This document shows positions 10,407-19,866 of a DNA stretch of 64,000 nt, piece after piece (position 1 is the stretch's first letter; every line of letters starts with the position of its first letter). Origin of the DNA: Rhizobium oryzihabitans (GTDB taxonomy: Bacteria > Pseudomonadota > Alphaproteobacteria > Rhizobiales > Rhizobiaceae); assembly GCF_010669145.1 (NCBI RefSeq), contig NZ_CP048635.1:1372501-1436500 (forward strand). The letters are read 5' to 3'. Made by a program: the position numbers and the translations under genes. A model generated the notes under the pieces. The model saw only the letters and a program-made list of their open reading frames with translations, was not told where the DNA came from and did not search any database.

Positions 10407-11290
10407 AAATAAGTGTTGATCAGGCTCTCAGTAGCACGCGGTCGAATCGGAATAGCCTTGTAATAGCAGTCGAAAATCTGCGTCACATTGCGTTGTGCTA
10501 TGGCGATGGGATTGCTGCTCGAGTGCTCTACACTGCATGCCGCAGAATAGAATCCATTTTGCCAGACTCATTCGGTGCCCTAACGATCGAGCCGTCAGGA
10601 TTGCGTGTCCAGGGGTGGGGCTGGGACGGTGAGGTTGAACAGACAAGAGTGCTTCCGGCTCTGTTGCTTCTTTGCGAGCCGCCCATTGATATTGGACAAA
10701 CGAGAATCAGCGTGGCGGTTAGCGTGAACAAAACTCAATGTTTTCCCGGCTTCGACCACAAATATTGGGTTCCCGCTTGTTTCGAACAGTATAGATCAGA
10801 CATGGAGATTGCTGTGGTGCTCTACGATGCTTTGAGCAGTAACCGCGTCGACTTGATGGAGTACCCGTTGAATGCGGTAGAGAGTAACGCCCGATGCCCG
10901 TACCACAGGATCCAGTTAAAGAGCATCCGATGTGGTACAAAGGTGATAGCAACAGAGAATATTCCGAGTGTCTTGGAGCGATTGCGCCTAACGCGTGCCT
11001 ACGACCGATACTTGGTCCATGCGACGATAGATCGTCTGAAAACTCGTCCAGATACGAAGCTCGGTTGTGAAGTGTCAGCCTTGTCTGCTGTTGATGATAT
11101 CTGGTGGACTTCGGTTCGGGACGAGCTGACCCGAAATCCATCTATTGCAGGACGCTTGGTCATCGAGATCAGGGAAGCGAGCGATCCGGAAAGCCGGCTA
11201 CAGATGACTGGCTTCATCCTTGCTATGCAAAAACTCGGTTGCGGCGTGAGTTTCTCGGGCTACGGTAGTGGAACGGCGTGCCAAAGATGA
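10403..11290 (+). CDS. Degenerate GGDEF–EAL-like protein, C-terminally truncated
   Basis: 295 residues. The first half resembles a GGDEF fold without the GGDEF signature (VIAVENLRHIALCYGDGIAA and a following helix). The second half resembles the first part of an EAL domain (VHATIDRLK, GRLVIEIRE, MQKLGCGVSFSGYGSG). The catalytic EAL glutamate, the DD pair (here FSGYG) and everything after this point, including the lysine and EGVE motifs, are missing. It is therefore probably catalytically dead and may act as a ligand-binding or regulatory partner of the active EAL protein upstream, or be a decaying gene. ATGA overlap with the preceding ORF. Confidence 0.5.
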   Translation: MKISVDQALSSTRSNRNSLVIAVENLRHIALCYGDGIAARVLYTACRRIESILPDSFGALTIEPSGLRVQGWGWDGEVEQTRVLPALLLLCEPPIDIGQTRISVAVSVNKTQCFPGFDHKYWVPACFEQYRSDMEIAVVLYDALSSNRVDLMEYPLNAVESNARCPYHRIQLKSIRCGTKVIATENIPSVLERLRLTRAYDRYLVHATIDRLKTRPDTKLGCEVSALSAVDDIWWTSVRDELTRNPSIAGRLVIEIREASDPESRLQMTGFILAMQKLGCGVSFSGYGSGTACQR

Positions 11291-11450
11291 CAATGGCGTT
11301 TGCGGTTATCTAAACTGTCGACCGGTGGTCTCGCCTCTGGTGATCCTAGGCCTCGTATCTTCCTGCACCCGTAAACCGGGCGCAGATTGAGATCGCACCT
11401 TCCGGACAATGTAAGAATGTGCCGCCGGTTAAGACGAATGCTTGAGACCC

Positions 11451-12412
11451 CTAACTTTTACGATTGAACCGTTCCCGGTAGTCTGCCGGTGAGACCCGAA
11501 GTCGCCGTTGGAATACCCGACGCATATTGTCCGCACTTCCAAAGCCAGAATTGTAAGCAATTGCCTTCAAAGGCTGGCAGGTTTCTTCCAGTAGATGCCT
11601 TGCGGTGTCTAGCCGGGCCTGCTCGACGAATACGCGGGGGGTCACACCTGTCACGCGTGTGAAGTGACGCGAGAAGCTTCGCGAACTCATTCCGGCGATG
11701 GCCGCGAGTTTGCTCAGATTGTAGTCGTCGCCCGCATTCTCCATCACATGTGCTTTCACGCGAAAAATGGACATATCGCCATCGGGTGGTGCATTCAGTT
11801 GGGGCAGATATTGCGTATGTTCCGCTCGGCGTTTGGCCACCACTACCAGTTGCTGCGCGATCCGTAGCGATAGTTCGGCGCCGTGATGGTCAGCTACAAG
11901 CGTCAATGCGAGGTTGATTGCCGCGGCTACCCGGCTGACGTAATGAGAGTCCCACTTCGCATAACGATGCGGTCAGCTTCAACTCGGCTGGAAGGAAAGC
12001 GCGCGCCAAGTTCCTGGGCCGATTCCCAGTGCGTTGTCACGGTGTGGCCGTCTAACAAACCAGCATCACCCAGCGCGAAAGCGCCAGTGCAGATGGAGCC
12101 ATAAATATTCGCTCGCCCGCAAACCTCCCGCAACCAAGCGCAAAGCGTAGGATCGTGAGTGTACGTAGGTGAGCTTGCAACAAGAACGACGTCATAGTTA
12201 CCAATGGCCTCTTCACAGCAGAGATCGGGAAGGACGTGCGACCCGTTACACAGTCGAACGGGCCCGGGCTGGGCCGACACGAGCAAAAACCGATATCCGT
12301 CTTGTGGCCCAAGCAACGTGTTGGCTTCTGCAAACACATCCATCGGTCCAGCCAAGTCTAATGCAGTAGAGTCTGGACTAAAGGCCATAATAACGGTCCG
12401 TTGAGCGCACAT
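11451..12412 (-). pseudogene. GlxA-type AraC-family regulator, frameshifted
   Basis: The N-terminal part (12412 to about 11933) is a DJ-1/PfpI-like domain (FSPDSTALDLAGPMDVF, then ICTGAFALGDAGLLDG). The C-terminal part (about 11930–11451) is an AraC double helix–turn–helix (NLSKLAAIAGMSSRSFSRHF and AYNSGFGSADNMRRVF). They lie in different frames. The break is at a three-base run (11930–11932) where one extra G on the minus strand (GCC GGG GTA instead of GCC GGG TAG) restores a continuous 320-residue protein. This family regulates amine and betaine catabolism or related pathways; no target is adjacent here. Likely an artefact or a very recent mutation. Confidence 0.82.
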
Positions 12413-12720
12413 CAGATTTCACCTTCACCGGCGAAGCTGATTCGACCGTGCTCACGGCCAAAAGCGTCGAGAAAAGTATCAAAAGCTGCACAGACGGCGT
12501 CCAGGCAAATGGGTACGTTCAGGTCATTCGGTGCTAGCTTTAGGTTTACTTGTACAAAGTAAGCTCGTACCGAAGCGTGGAGTTGGCCAATGTTATTAAA
12601 TAACATAACATGAGAGGCCAAATTTTGAGACTTGGAGCGAGGCATTGAAATCATCTTCTTGCGCAAAGTTATCCGGGCCTTTCCGATCAAGTGTCCATGA
12701 GCGCAAATTTCCCTCACCAC
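12412..12720 (-). CDS. Unrecognised ORF ending on the GlxA start
   Basis: A frame of up to 102 codons whose stop overlaps the GlxA-type gene start as ATGA at 12412. Internal Met codons near 12645 or 12654 are alternative starts. No domain is recognised. The composition is ordinary and the only support is the overlap with the next gene; it could be spurious. Confidence 0.25.
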   Translation of the reverse strand: MVREICAHGHLIGKARITLRKKMISMPRSKSQNLASHVMLFNNIGQLHASVRAYFVQVNLKLAPNDLNVPICLDAVCAAFDTFLDAFGREHGRISFAGEGEI

Positions 12721-12747
12721 CTTAAGGCTGGCTTAAGGCTACCATTG

Positions 12748-13281
12748 AACCACAATCTTTGCCGCCACCAACGCGTGAAGCTGGCGCAAACGATGCGAGC
12801 GCATCTGCTCGTCTCGCTGCATGCTGATGTCTTAAATAACCGATCGGTGAGGGGTGCGAGCGTCTATTGACCATCTCCCAAATCTTCGGAAGCGCAGGCG
12901 GAGGAACTCGCTACTATTAATAATCTGGTCGTTTCGGCGGGCTCCACTGATACCCACGAACTTCCCCTTGGCGTGAGCGCGATCATGGAAGATCTGATTT
13001 TCCGGGAGAAACAGGTCTTCTCTTTCGAAATTCAGCGCTCGATGGTCACAGCGCTAGGGCGCCGCGTGCCGCTCCTGAAGAACCCGGAGCGCCACGGGAA
13101 TTTTCTATTACTGCGCACAGGAAGTATTCCAAGTATACTTTTGGAAATGGGTTTTCTTTCAAACCTATAGGATGAGGCTCTGCTTAATGACAATGACGAT
13201 CAGGACAAAATCGTACTTGGATCAGTGAAGGCTATAATGGCCTGTGTGCATCGATTCGCCGCCGTTGGATCCACCCAGTAA
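12748..13281 (+). pseudogene. Decayed N-acetylmuramoyl-L-alanine amidase (Amidase_3), C-terminal part
   Basis: One frame from 12748 to 13281 reads like the catalytic domain of AmiC-type zinc amidases: HLLVSLHADV (metal-binding His), SVRGASVY, a helix-rich insert, ending in LLKNPERHGNF and SILLEMGFLSN (catalytic Glu). It is interrupted by an in-frame TGA after RGASVY and a TAG after FLSNL, and lacks the N-terminal part of the domain. Unlike the other broken genes in this window, stops of two kinds show genuine decay. It once cleaved the amide between muramic acid and peptide in the periplasm. Confidence 0.8.
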
Positions 13282-13390
13282 GTACTTTGGGCGACCGGGC
13301 GGGGCCTACAGCGAGGATAAATCTCATGCTCCTCGCCGCTGACCTTTTCCCGCCCCGTCATGGTCCCACCTCTAACTGTTCAATATCGGC

Positions 13391-16300
13391 TTAGAATTTC
13401 ACACTAAACTTCGCATTGACGCCGTTGTTGATTGTGCCCGATCCGAACTGTCCGTTGTAGGAGACGCCCAGTTTTGCGGATTTGGTAAAGTGAATATCGA
13501 AGCCCGCCTCGATCAGAGCGACGTTCCTGGCAATCGGCGCCCCTGAAACAGTGAACGTCTCGGATCCGACAAAGCTTGCTGTCGACGTGGGGGTGACGTC
13601 GCCATAGCTATGCCGCCAGCCGATATCGCCGCGCGCCGTCACCAATGTCTCACCGATGTCGAGTTCGGTCGCGACACGCAAACCAATTGTGGTGAACCAG
13701 GTGTTCATCGTTGCTGAGGTTACCGACAACGATGCCGCGGTACGACCAGCTTCACCAAACTCGTCGCTGTTGAAACGCACAAAACCGGCGTTAGCATAGG
13801 GTTCGAAAATGGTGCGATCCATGTTCAACTCATATCCCACCTCTCCGAAGAGCTGCAGTGTAGAGGCGTCATACTCACTGGACAGGCGATCGGAGAAGCC
13901 AGGAAAAGCGACGTTACGGTTCATAGAAAGATCGTGCCATGTGTGCGCCAATCCGGACCGAAAATTGAGCGCGGAACTTTCAGACAGCGTCCACTGCGAC
14001 GCCGCGTAAGTTCCAAGCGTGTAGTTCTTGCTGTCTCCCGACGACGAGCGTTCGTTCACATCAAAGCTCGAGTGGCCGTAACCCGCCATGATACCCACAC
14101 GCCATGTATCGAATAGGTCTACGTCAATCCCGCTAGCGAAACCGCCGATCGAAGAACTCACGTCTCCGAATAGACTGTTGCCATCGTAGCTTCCCCAGGA
14201 ACCATATGAGGTGGTCCATGCAAAATAGGGATTGGATTCCTGAGCTGGAGCGGTTGCACTTTGACCAAACGCCTGCTGCATGCGACCGTTCATGGCGCCC
14301 CGGACGAAATGGGACTGATCCACCAGAACACCGGCGGCTGTGGCATAGGCCTCACCGGAAAGGCGATCGAAACTTGCCCGCGCTTCGTCCGCGTTCAACA
14401 TCAGGAGATCATTATAGAGTGCAAGGGAAGAACCGGACTGCGCCAATCCATCCAGAGCAGTCGCTGTGGCAAACTGGTTTGACGTCTCTGCAACGGTTGG
14501 GAAGAGGCGATGGGGAACGCCGGCATCGGGACCAACGGCGGGCTTTTTGAGCGACACCGTAAGATCAACGCTTTTAGGGTTGTAAGCCACGCCGAGGTTC
14601 AAAAATGCCGAACTCGACAGGGTGTCGGAAAACACGCCATTGACACCGCCTTCTGCGTTCAGAATACGATAGCTCCGCTCGGTCTGGTAACTGGTATCGG
14701 CATCGACAGAAACAATGCGGATATTGCCGCCGGCGAGATCGGCTTTACCTGTCACGTTGACCAGATCGGAGCGACCGTCGCTTGCAATTTCCGTTTCGAA
14801 GTGGGAACCGGAAGCCATCTTCAGATCACCGTCGATGGTCAGTGTCCCGATTGAGTTGCCTGCGGCAAGCGTGCCCCCAGACAAAATACTGGTCAGCGAC
14901 CCGGTACCCGAACCAACAATCCCCGAACCACCCAGTCTTGCCCCTTCCAGCACGCTCAGGTTACCGCCGAGCGCTCCGTCTGAGCCCGGCTTTCCGACGA
15001 GCAGAGCTCCATTCCTGACGGTCGTTTGGCCCGCAAAGTGAGAACTGTCACCTGTCAGAAGAAGTGATCCAGATCCGGCCTGAATAATCTCCCCGGTCCC
15101 GCTAATGGAATTTGCCGATGTCACATCGTCGGATCGATCAAAAACCAGTATCGCCTCGTTATTTATATCTCCCAGAATACTGCCGGACGTGCCGCCATCG
15201 CCGAGCTTAAGCGTACCAGCCTCAACCGTCGTACCGCCAGAAAACGTGTTCGTGCCCGTCAATGTAAGCGTGCCGGCGCCAACCTTGCGAAGGCCATTCG
15301 ACGACAGCTGTCCGGTACCAGTCGAAACGACGGACTCAAGCTGGTGTCTACGGTATGCCTCCGAGAAACCATCGCGTATTGAACCTGAAATAGTGTCGTT
15401 CTTGCCGAGACCACCGGTCACCAGACTTTGGTCACCGAGATAGACATCGCCTGCTCCCGAAAGCGAGCCTATCGCCATAGGAGACGTTTTCGTTGGACTA
15501 GCCTGAATGGTTGCGCCGTTCTTGTTGATAACGGTGGCCGATGCACCATGGCTCTGGTTTCCGAACAGGACCAAGCTGTCCGCGTCATTTGTGACAGTCG
15601 CAGTGCCTAACGTTGACTGGTCAGCCAAAAGAATTTGACTACGCGAGTTATAAATCTCAGCCGCACCGCCGGTGCTATCCTTGTAAAACAGGATCAGACC
15701 GTCATCCACATTGTTGACCGAAGCATTCTCCAAGGTTGATCCTGTTTGCAAGGAGATTAGACTTGCGGAGTTGCGGACTACTGCGGATCCTGCCTTCGAA
15801 CCGCTTTCTAGGATCATCGCTCCGCCCTGAGACAACTCAATTTCGGCATGATCGGCCGATGCTCTATCGGCGAACACAACAGAACGGCCATTCAGCGAAA
15901 TCTTGCCGTTTCCGGCATTTGAGCCATTATTAAAAATAACAGAATGATGCAGAGATTGAGTTCCACTAAGTATTTTCTTCCGCACTTCACTTGTTATTAC
16001 TTCGACGTCTCCAGCTTGTAATTTTGAAAAGATCGCTTCGTTGTTTGCAGTCGCCCCGTAGTTAAAGCCAACCTGTCCGTTCAACGACAAGTCAATTACT
16101 TTTGTATTCAGGGTGCTGGAGTGGCCAATGATGCCCAAATATTTGCCATTCTTCACTACAACCGTTTTGGCAGTAGCTCCTGGAAAATCAATAGCAGCGT
16201 CTAACTTGTCGATCACCACATCCGTGGTTGAATCTGGGACTGTTCGAGTACTCCAGTTTTCTGGATCAGACCAATTAAATCCCGGTCCGACAAACTCGGC

Positions 16301-16399
16301 TTGTTGGGAAAAAGCGGTGACGCTCATTCCCGTAAGGATAGTGGTACTGAGCAAGAGCGTAGAAATCGACTTACATGCTGACATTCTCTTCACAGGCAT
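13391..16399 (-). CDS. Autotransporter (type Va secretion) with C-terminal beta-barrel
   Basis: About 1000 residues. The start at 16399 follows AGAAGG closely; an ATG at 16384 is an alternative. There is a signal peptide (STLLLSTTILTGMSVTAFSQ), then a repeat-rich beta-helix passenger with a passenger-associated repeat (GGTTVEAGTLKLGDG) and GSGSLLLTGDS-type units. The last 280 residues or so form the translocator barrel, with alternating strands and a final KFSVKF ending in Phe. No protease motif was seen, so an adhesin or biofilm role is more likely than an enzyme. It stands alone, next to the IS-disrupted region and the two-partner system. Confidence 0.9.
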   Translation of the reverse strand: MPVKRMSACKSISTLLLSTTILTGMSVTAFSQQAEFVGPGFNWSDPENWSTRTVPDSTTDVVIDKLDAAIDFPGATAKTVVVKNGKYLGIIGHSSTLNTKVIDLSLNGQVGFNYGATANNEAIFSKLQAGDVEVITSEVRKKILSGTQSLHHSVIFNNGSNAGNGKISLNGRSVVFADRASADHAEIELSQGGAMILESGSKAGSAVVRNSASLISLQTGSTLENASVNNVDDGLILFYKDSTGGAAEIYNSRSQILLADQSTLGTATVTNDADSLVLFGNQSHGASATVINKNGATIQASPTKTSPMAIGSLSGAGDVYLGDQSLVTGGLGKNDTISGSIRDGFSEAYRRHQLESVVSTGTGQLSSNGLRKVGAGTLTLTGTNTFSGGTTVEAGTLKLGDGGTSGSILGDINNEAILVFDRSDDVTSANSISGTGEIIQAGSGSLLLTGDSSHFAGQTTVRNGALLVGKPGSDGALGGNLSVLEGARLGGSGIVGSGTGSLTSILSGGTLAAGNSIGTLTIDGDLKMASGSHFETEIASDGRSDLVNVTGKADLAGGNIRIVSVDADTSYQTERSYRILNAEGGVNGVFSDTLSSSAFLNLGVAYNPKSVDLTVSLKKPAVGPDAGVPHRLFPTVAETSNQFATATALDGLAQSGSSLALYNDLLMLNADEARASFDRLSGEAYATAAGVLVDQSHFVRGAMNGRMQQAFGQSATAPAQESNPYFAWTTSYGSWGSYDGNSLFGDVSSSIGGFASGIDVDLFDTWRVGIMAGYGHSSFDVNERSSSGDSKNYTLGTYAASQWTLSESSALNFRSGLAHTWHDLSMNRNVAFPGFSDRLSSEYDASTLQLFGEVGYELNMDRTIFEPYANAGFVRFNSDEFGEAGRTAASLSVTSATMNTWFTTIGLRVATELDIGETLVTARGDIGWRHSYGDVTPTSTASFVGSETFTVSGAPIARNVALIEAGFDIHFTKSAKLGVSYNGQFGSGTINNGVNAKFSVKF

Positions 16400-17073
16400 T
16401 TCCCTTCTGATCACAGGGCACACATTGGTCCATTGCGTCCTGCGTCCCGAATCCTCGTCAGGTCGAGATTCTCTAGGTTGACAGAAATCTTGATAATCGC
16501 TGTGTTGCTCGTAGCGGGCGCGTTGGTGACCCGCAACGCGCTCGATACTGTGTTTCTCGCCAAATATACGTGCTAATGAGCCAGCAATATTTTTCAGGCG
16601 ATTCTGAAGAGAACTATCTCAAATAGCCCTGTTACATGCCTCACGCGCTGAGTGGAGTGCGTCGCCTTTAGTGAGTGTGACCGATCGATCGACGATGCCG
16701 GTTCCTAGCGGTCACACTTCTTTGCGAACGGACGGAAGGGGATCCAAAAGTGAGTTTTTTAAATTTGGACCTGTTCGCCTACCCTCTTTCACGATCAAAC
16801 CTTGTTGGTGAAAGAGATAGCCAGGATGGCACGAGTCCCGCGGCAGCTTGACAACAGACTGGGACGGCGAGTGCGAGAGTTCTTATGAGGGAGAGCAGAG
16901 AAATCTGCCGGAGGTCCTCGTAATAAAGAGATCACGCGTTTGCTCTTGGCAGCACCGTCTAGCGGAGACAAAAACGCCGAGCCGTCGCACCCCAAAAACT
17001 CGCCTGCGAGAAAAGAAAGCGTGCCGCTTGCGGATCGGTACATCAACCCATACGACAGCGATTGATGGAGAGA
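16400..17073. other. Intergenic stretch upstream of the autotransporter
   Basis: About 670 bases without a convincing gene. It should hold the autotransporter promoter. The notable element is a perfect 8-bp hairpin at 16518–16541. Short frames around 16795–17090 have no recognisable domain. Confidence 0.4.
16518..16541. promoter_or_regulatory. Perfect inverted repeat upstream of the autotransporter
   Basis: GCGCGTTG at 16518–16525 and CAACGCGC at 16534–16541 are perfect inverted copies around an 8-base loop. No T-run follows, so it is not a typical terminator. It could be an operator or a leader hairpin of the autotransporter gene about 120 bases downstream (inferred). Confidence 0.4.
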
Positions 17074-17361
17074 TCAATGCTCAGGATTAACAATTTTGCT
17101 CGCGAGATGAAATGGGCTAGAAAGGGTCACTCCGATTGTATCAAATACGAATGCTCCCGCTCGCCCAAACTCGGACCCTTGCCCACCGATACTTTCTTCC
17201 AACTGCGGCAGCAGCGCCGCTAGTGCCGTGTAGCGATCATGGTTGAGCAGGCCCGACGCTTCCACGTCAGAAATATCAATGAATTGTACGCCGTAGCGCA
17301 AGGCAACTAGCTGGACGGAAGGGTTCTCGACATCCAGTGCCCCAATCCGTTTAACATCAGC
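17074..17361 (-). pseudogene. C-terminal fragment resembling DUF900 alpha/beta-hydrolases, cut by the IS
   Basis: About 96 residues run from the IS boundary to the stop at 17074. The segment GVQFIDISDVEASGLLNHD resembles the C-terminal region of DUF900-type alpha/beta-hydrolases, where an ID(L/I)T(D/N)V segment and the catalytic His in an LNH motif occur. The N-terminal part with the nucleophilic Ser is absent, and the first residues of the open frame come from the IS end. This fragment is unrelated to the TpsA gene on the other side of the element, so DNA between them has been lost or rearranged. Family assignment is tentative. Confidence 0.45.
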
Positions 17362-17483
17362 TGAGAGCGGCGGTGCAAAAGTCGTCCACGGTAGCGGCGG
17401 CATAATGCTTCTGCGGGCGGAGTAAAATCCGGCCACCTATTTCCTTTCTGCAATGATCGCAGGAGGGACAGGGGATCTACACC

Positions 17484-18980
17484 GTGGAATTATACCTCAA
17501 GGTTCGCCTGGCTGTTTCCGAAGGGATGACGCAGCGTCAGGCAGCAAAGTATTTCAACATATCGCGCGACAGCGTGGCCAAGATGGTGGCCTATTCGACG
17601 CCGCCCGGCTATCAGCGGCGATCACCGATCCGGCGTCCGAAGCTTGATGCGTTCGTTTCGACGATCGACCATTGGCTCGATGAAGACCTGAAGGTGCCGC
17701 GCAAGCAGCGCCATACGGCCAAGCGGGTGTTCGACCGCCTGCGCGACGAATGCGGGTTCACCGGCGGCTACACGATCATCAAGGATTATATGCGCGATCG
17801 GGATCAGCGCCGACAAGAGGTGTTTGTGCCGCTGTCGCATCCGCCCGGCCATGCGCAGGCGGACTTCGGTGAGGCGACGGTCGTGATTGGCGGCGTGGAG
17901 CAGAAGGCGCGCTTCTTCGTGCTCGATCTGCCGCATAGCGACGGCTGCTATGTGCGGGCCTATCCGGCGGCGGTGGCCGAGGCCTGGGTCGACGGCCACA
18001 TCCATGCATTTGCCTTCTTTGGGGCCGTGCCACAGTCGATCGTCTACGACAACGACCGTTGCCTGGTGGCGAAGATTTTGCCTGACGGCACCCGCAAGCG
18101 CGCGACGTTGTTCAGCGGCTTCCTGTCCCACTACCTTATCCGGGATCGCTATGGCCGTCCCGGCAAGGGCAACGACAAGGGGAACGTCGAGGGTCTCGTC
18201 GGCTATGCCCGGCGCAACTTCATGGTGCCGATCCCGCAGTTTGCGACATGGGAGGCGTTCAACACCTTTCTGGAGGAGCAGTGCCGGAAGCGCCAGCGCG
18301 ACAGGCTGCGCGGCGAGAGCGAGACGATCGGCGAGCGCTTGCGGCGCGATCTGGCTGCCATGCGCGCCTTGCCAGCCTCGCCATTTGATGCCTGCGACCA
18401 GGCAAGTGCCAAGGTGACGGCGCAGTCGCTGGTGCGCTACAAGACCAACGACTATTCCGTCCCGGTCGCCTATGGCCATCAGGATGTGTGGGTGCGCGGC
18501 TATGTCAACGAAGTGGTCATCGGTTGCCGTGGCGAGATCATCGCCCGCCATCCTCGGTGCTGGGAACGGGAAGACGTCGTCTTCGATCCTGTCCATTACC
18601 TGCCGCTGATCGAGCAGAAGATCAATTCGCTGGATCAGGCAGCGCCCCTCCAGGGCTGGGACTTGCCGCAAGAGTTCGCTACGCTGCGCCGGTTGATGGA
18701 AGGCCGCATGGCCAAGCACGGCCGGCGTGAGTACGTGCAGGTCCTCCGCCTGCTGGAGAGCTTCGAACTCGCCGATCTGCATGCGGCGGTGAAGCAGGCG
18801 ATCCAGCTTGGCGCCATTGGCTTTGACGCCGTCAAGCATCTGATCCTGTGCCGGGTGGAACGCCGGCCGCCCAGACTGGACCTGTCCATCTACCCCTATC
18901 TGCCGAGGGCGACGGTCGAGACGACCTCGGCGAAGGCGTATATGCGTCTCCTGTCGTCGGATGCGGGAGAAGCCGCATGA
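17484..18980 (+). CDS. istA: IS21-family transposase IstA
   Basis: 498 residues starting at GTG. An N-terminal helix–turn–helix (MTQRQAAKYFNISRDSVAKM) binds the element ends. The DDE integrase core follows: QADFGEATV (first Asp), SIVYDND (second Asp) and KGNVEGLVGYARRNF (Glu). It catalyses strand transfer of the element together with IstB. The gene appears intact, so the element may still be active. Confidence 0.93.
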   Translation: MELYLKVRLAVSEGMTQRQAAKYFNISRDSVAKMVAYSTPPGYQRRSPIRRPKLDAFVSTIDHWLDEDLKVPRKQRHTAKRVFDRLRDECGFTGGYTIIKDYMRDRDQRRQEVFVPLSHPPGHAQADFGEATVVIGGVEQKARFFVLDLPHSDGCYVRAYPAAVAEAWVDGHIHAFAFFGAVPQSIVYDNDRCLVAKILPDGTRKRATLFSGFLSHYLIRDRYGRPGKGNDKGNVEGLVGYARRNFMVPIPQFATWEAFNTFLEEQCRKRQRDRLRGESETIGERLRRDLAAMRALPASPFDACDQASAKVTAQSLVRYKTNDYSVPVAYGHQDVWVRGYVNEVVIGCRGEIIARHPRCWEREDVVFDPVHYLPLIEQKINSLDQAAPLQGWDLPQEFATLRRLMEGRMAKHGRREYVQVLRLLESFELADLHAAVKQAIQLGAIGFDAVKHLILCRVERRPPRLDLSIYPYLPRATVETTSAKAYMRLLSSDAGEAA

Positions 18981-19735
18981 ACACCGAAGCACCCGAGATC
19001 CTGCTCGCGCACTATCTCAAGGCCCTGAAGCTGCCGACCTTCCAGCGCGAGCACCAGAAGCTGGCCCGGCTATGCGCAACCGAGGGCGTCGATCACGTCG
19101 GCTACCTGTTCCGGCTTGCCGAACGGGAAACGATCGAGCGGGATCGCCGCAAGGTCGAACGTCGCATCAAGGCGGCCAAATTCCCGGTCGTCAAAAGCCT
19201 GGATAGCTTCGACTTCACAGCTATCCCCAAGCTCAACAAGATGCAGGTGCTGGAACTGTCCCGCTGCGAATGGATCGAGCGCCGCGAGAACGTCATTGCT
19301 CTCGGTCCCAGTGGAACCGGCAAGACGCATGTTGCTCTCGGCCTCGGCCTGGCCGCCTGCCAGAAGGGCTTGTCCGTCGGCTTCACCACGGCCGCCGCCC
19401 TGGTCAGTGAGATGATGGAGGCGCGTGATGAGCGGCGTCTTCTCCGCTTCCAGAAGCAAATGGCGGCCTACAAGCTACTGATCATCGACGAGCTGGGCTT
19501 CGTCCCGCTATCAAAGACCGGCGCGGAGTTGCTGTTCGAGCTGATCTCGCAACGCTATGAGCGCGGTGCCACCCTGATCACCAGCAATCTGCCTTTCGAC
19601 GAATGGACCGAAACCCTGGGATCCGAGCGTCTGACCGGCGCGTTGCTCGATCGCATCACCCACCACGTCAACATCCTCGAGATGAACGGCGACAGCTATC
19701 GTCTCGCCCAGAGCCGCGCCCGAAAGGCCGGCTGA
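18977..19735 (+). CDS. istB: IS21-family helper ATPase IstB
   Basis: The ATG at 18977 overlaps the istA stop (ATGA), typical translational coupling in this family. 252 residues form an AAA+ ATPase related to DnaC: Walker A GPSGTGKTHVALGLG, Walker B LLIIDELGFVPL, then sensor region ITSNLPFDEW. IstB assembles on target DNA and stimulates IstA. Intact and of normal length. Confidence 0.93.
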   Translation: MNTEAPEILLAHYLKALKLPTFQREHQKLARLCATEGVDHVGYLFRLAERETIERDRRKVERRIKAAKFPVVKSLDSFDFTAIPKLNKMQVLELSRCEWIERRENVIALGPSGTGKTHVALGLGLAACQKGLSVGFTTAAALVSEMMEARDERRLLRFQKQMAAYKLLIIDELGFVPLSKTGAELLFELISQRYERGATLITSNLPFDEWTETLGSERLTGALLDRITHHVNILEMNGDSYRLAQSRARKAG

Positions 19736-19866
19736 CACCTCTCAAAAAATCGCCGCCCCCGCCTGAGACCCCCGCTCGGGCTACGCCCTCCCGGCGGTCT
19801 CAGGCGGCCGCCATAGTGGCCGACTTTTGCTCCGCCCCGTGGCCGGTTTTTACTCCGCCGTTGACA

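Larger units (their letters stand above)
17362..19866 (+). mobile_element. IS21-family insertion sequence
   Basis: The element carries istA and istB with overlapping ends. Its terminal sequences are related: the left end reads GGCGGTGCAAAAGTCG, then a GGCGGAGTAAAATCCGGCCAC block near 17415–17436. The right end, read inward on the minus strand, has TGTCAACGGCGGAGTAAAA and GCAAAAGTCGGCCAC. The right tip TGTCAACGG differs from the left tip TGAGAGCGG. No direct target repeat is visible between the flanks (ATCAGC on the left, GTGGCT on the right), and the flanks belong to different genes. Confidence 0.8.

Noticed and set aside
17622..18992. A 456-codon frame antisense to istA
   Set aside because: GC-rich mirror frame of a strongly supported transposase with DDE motifs; no ribosome site or domain.
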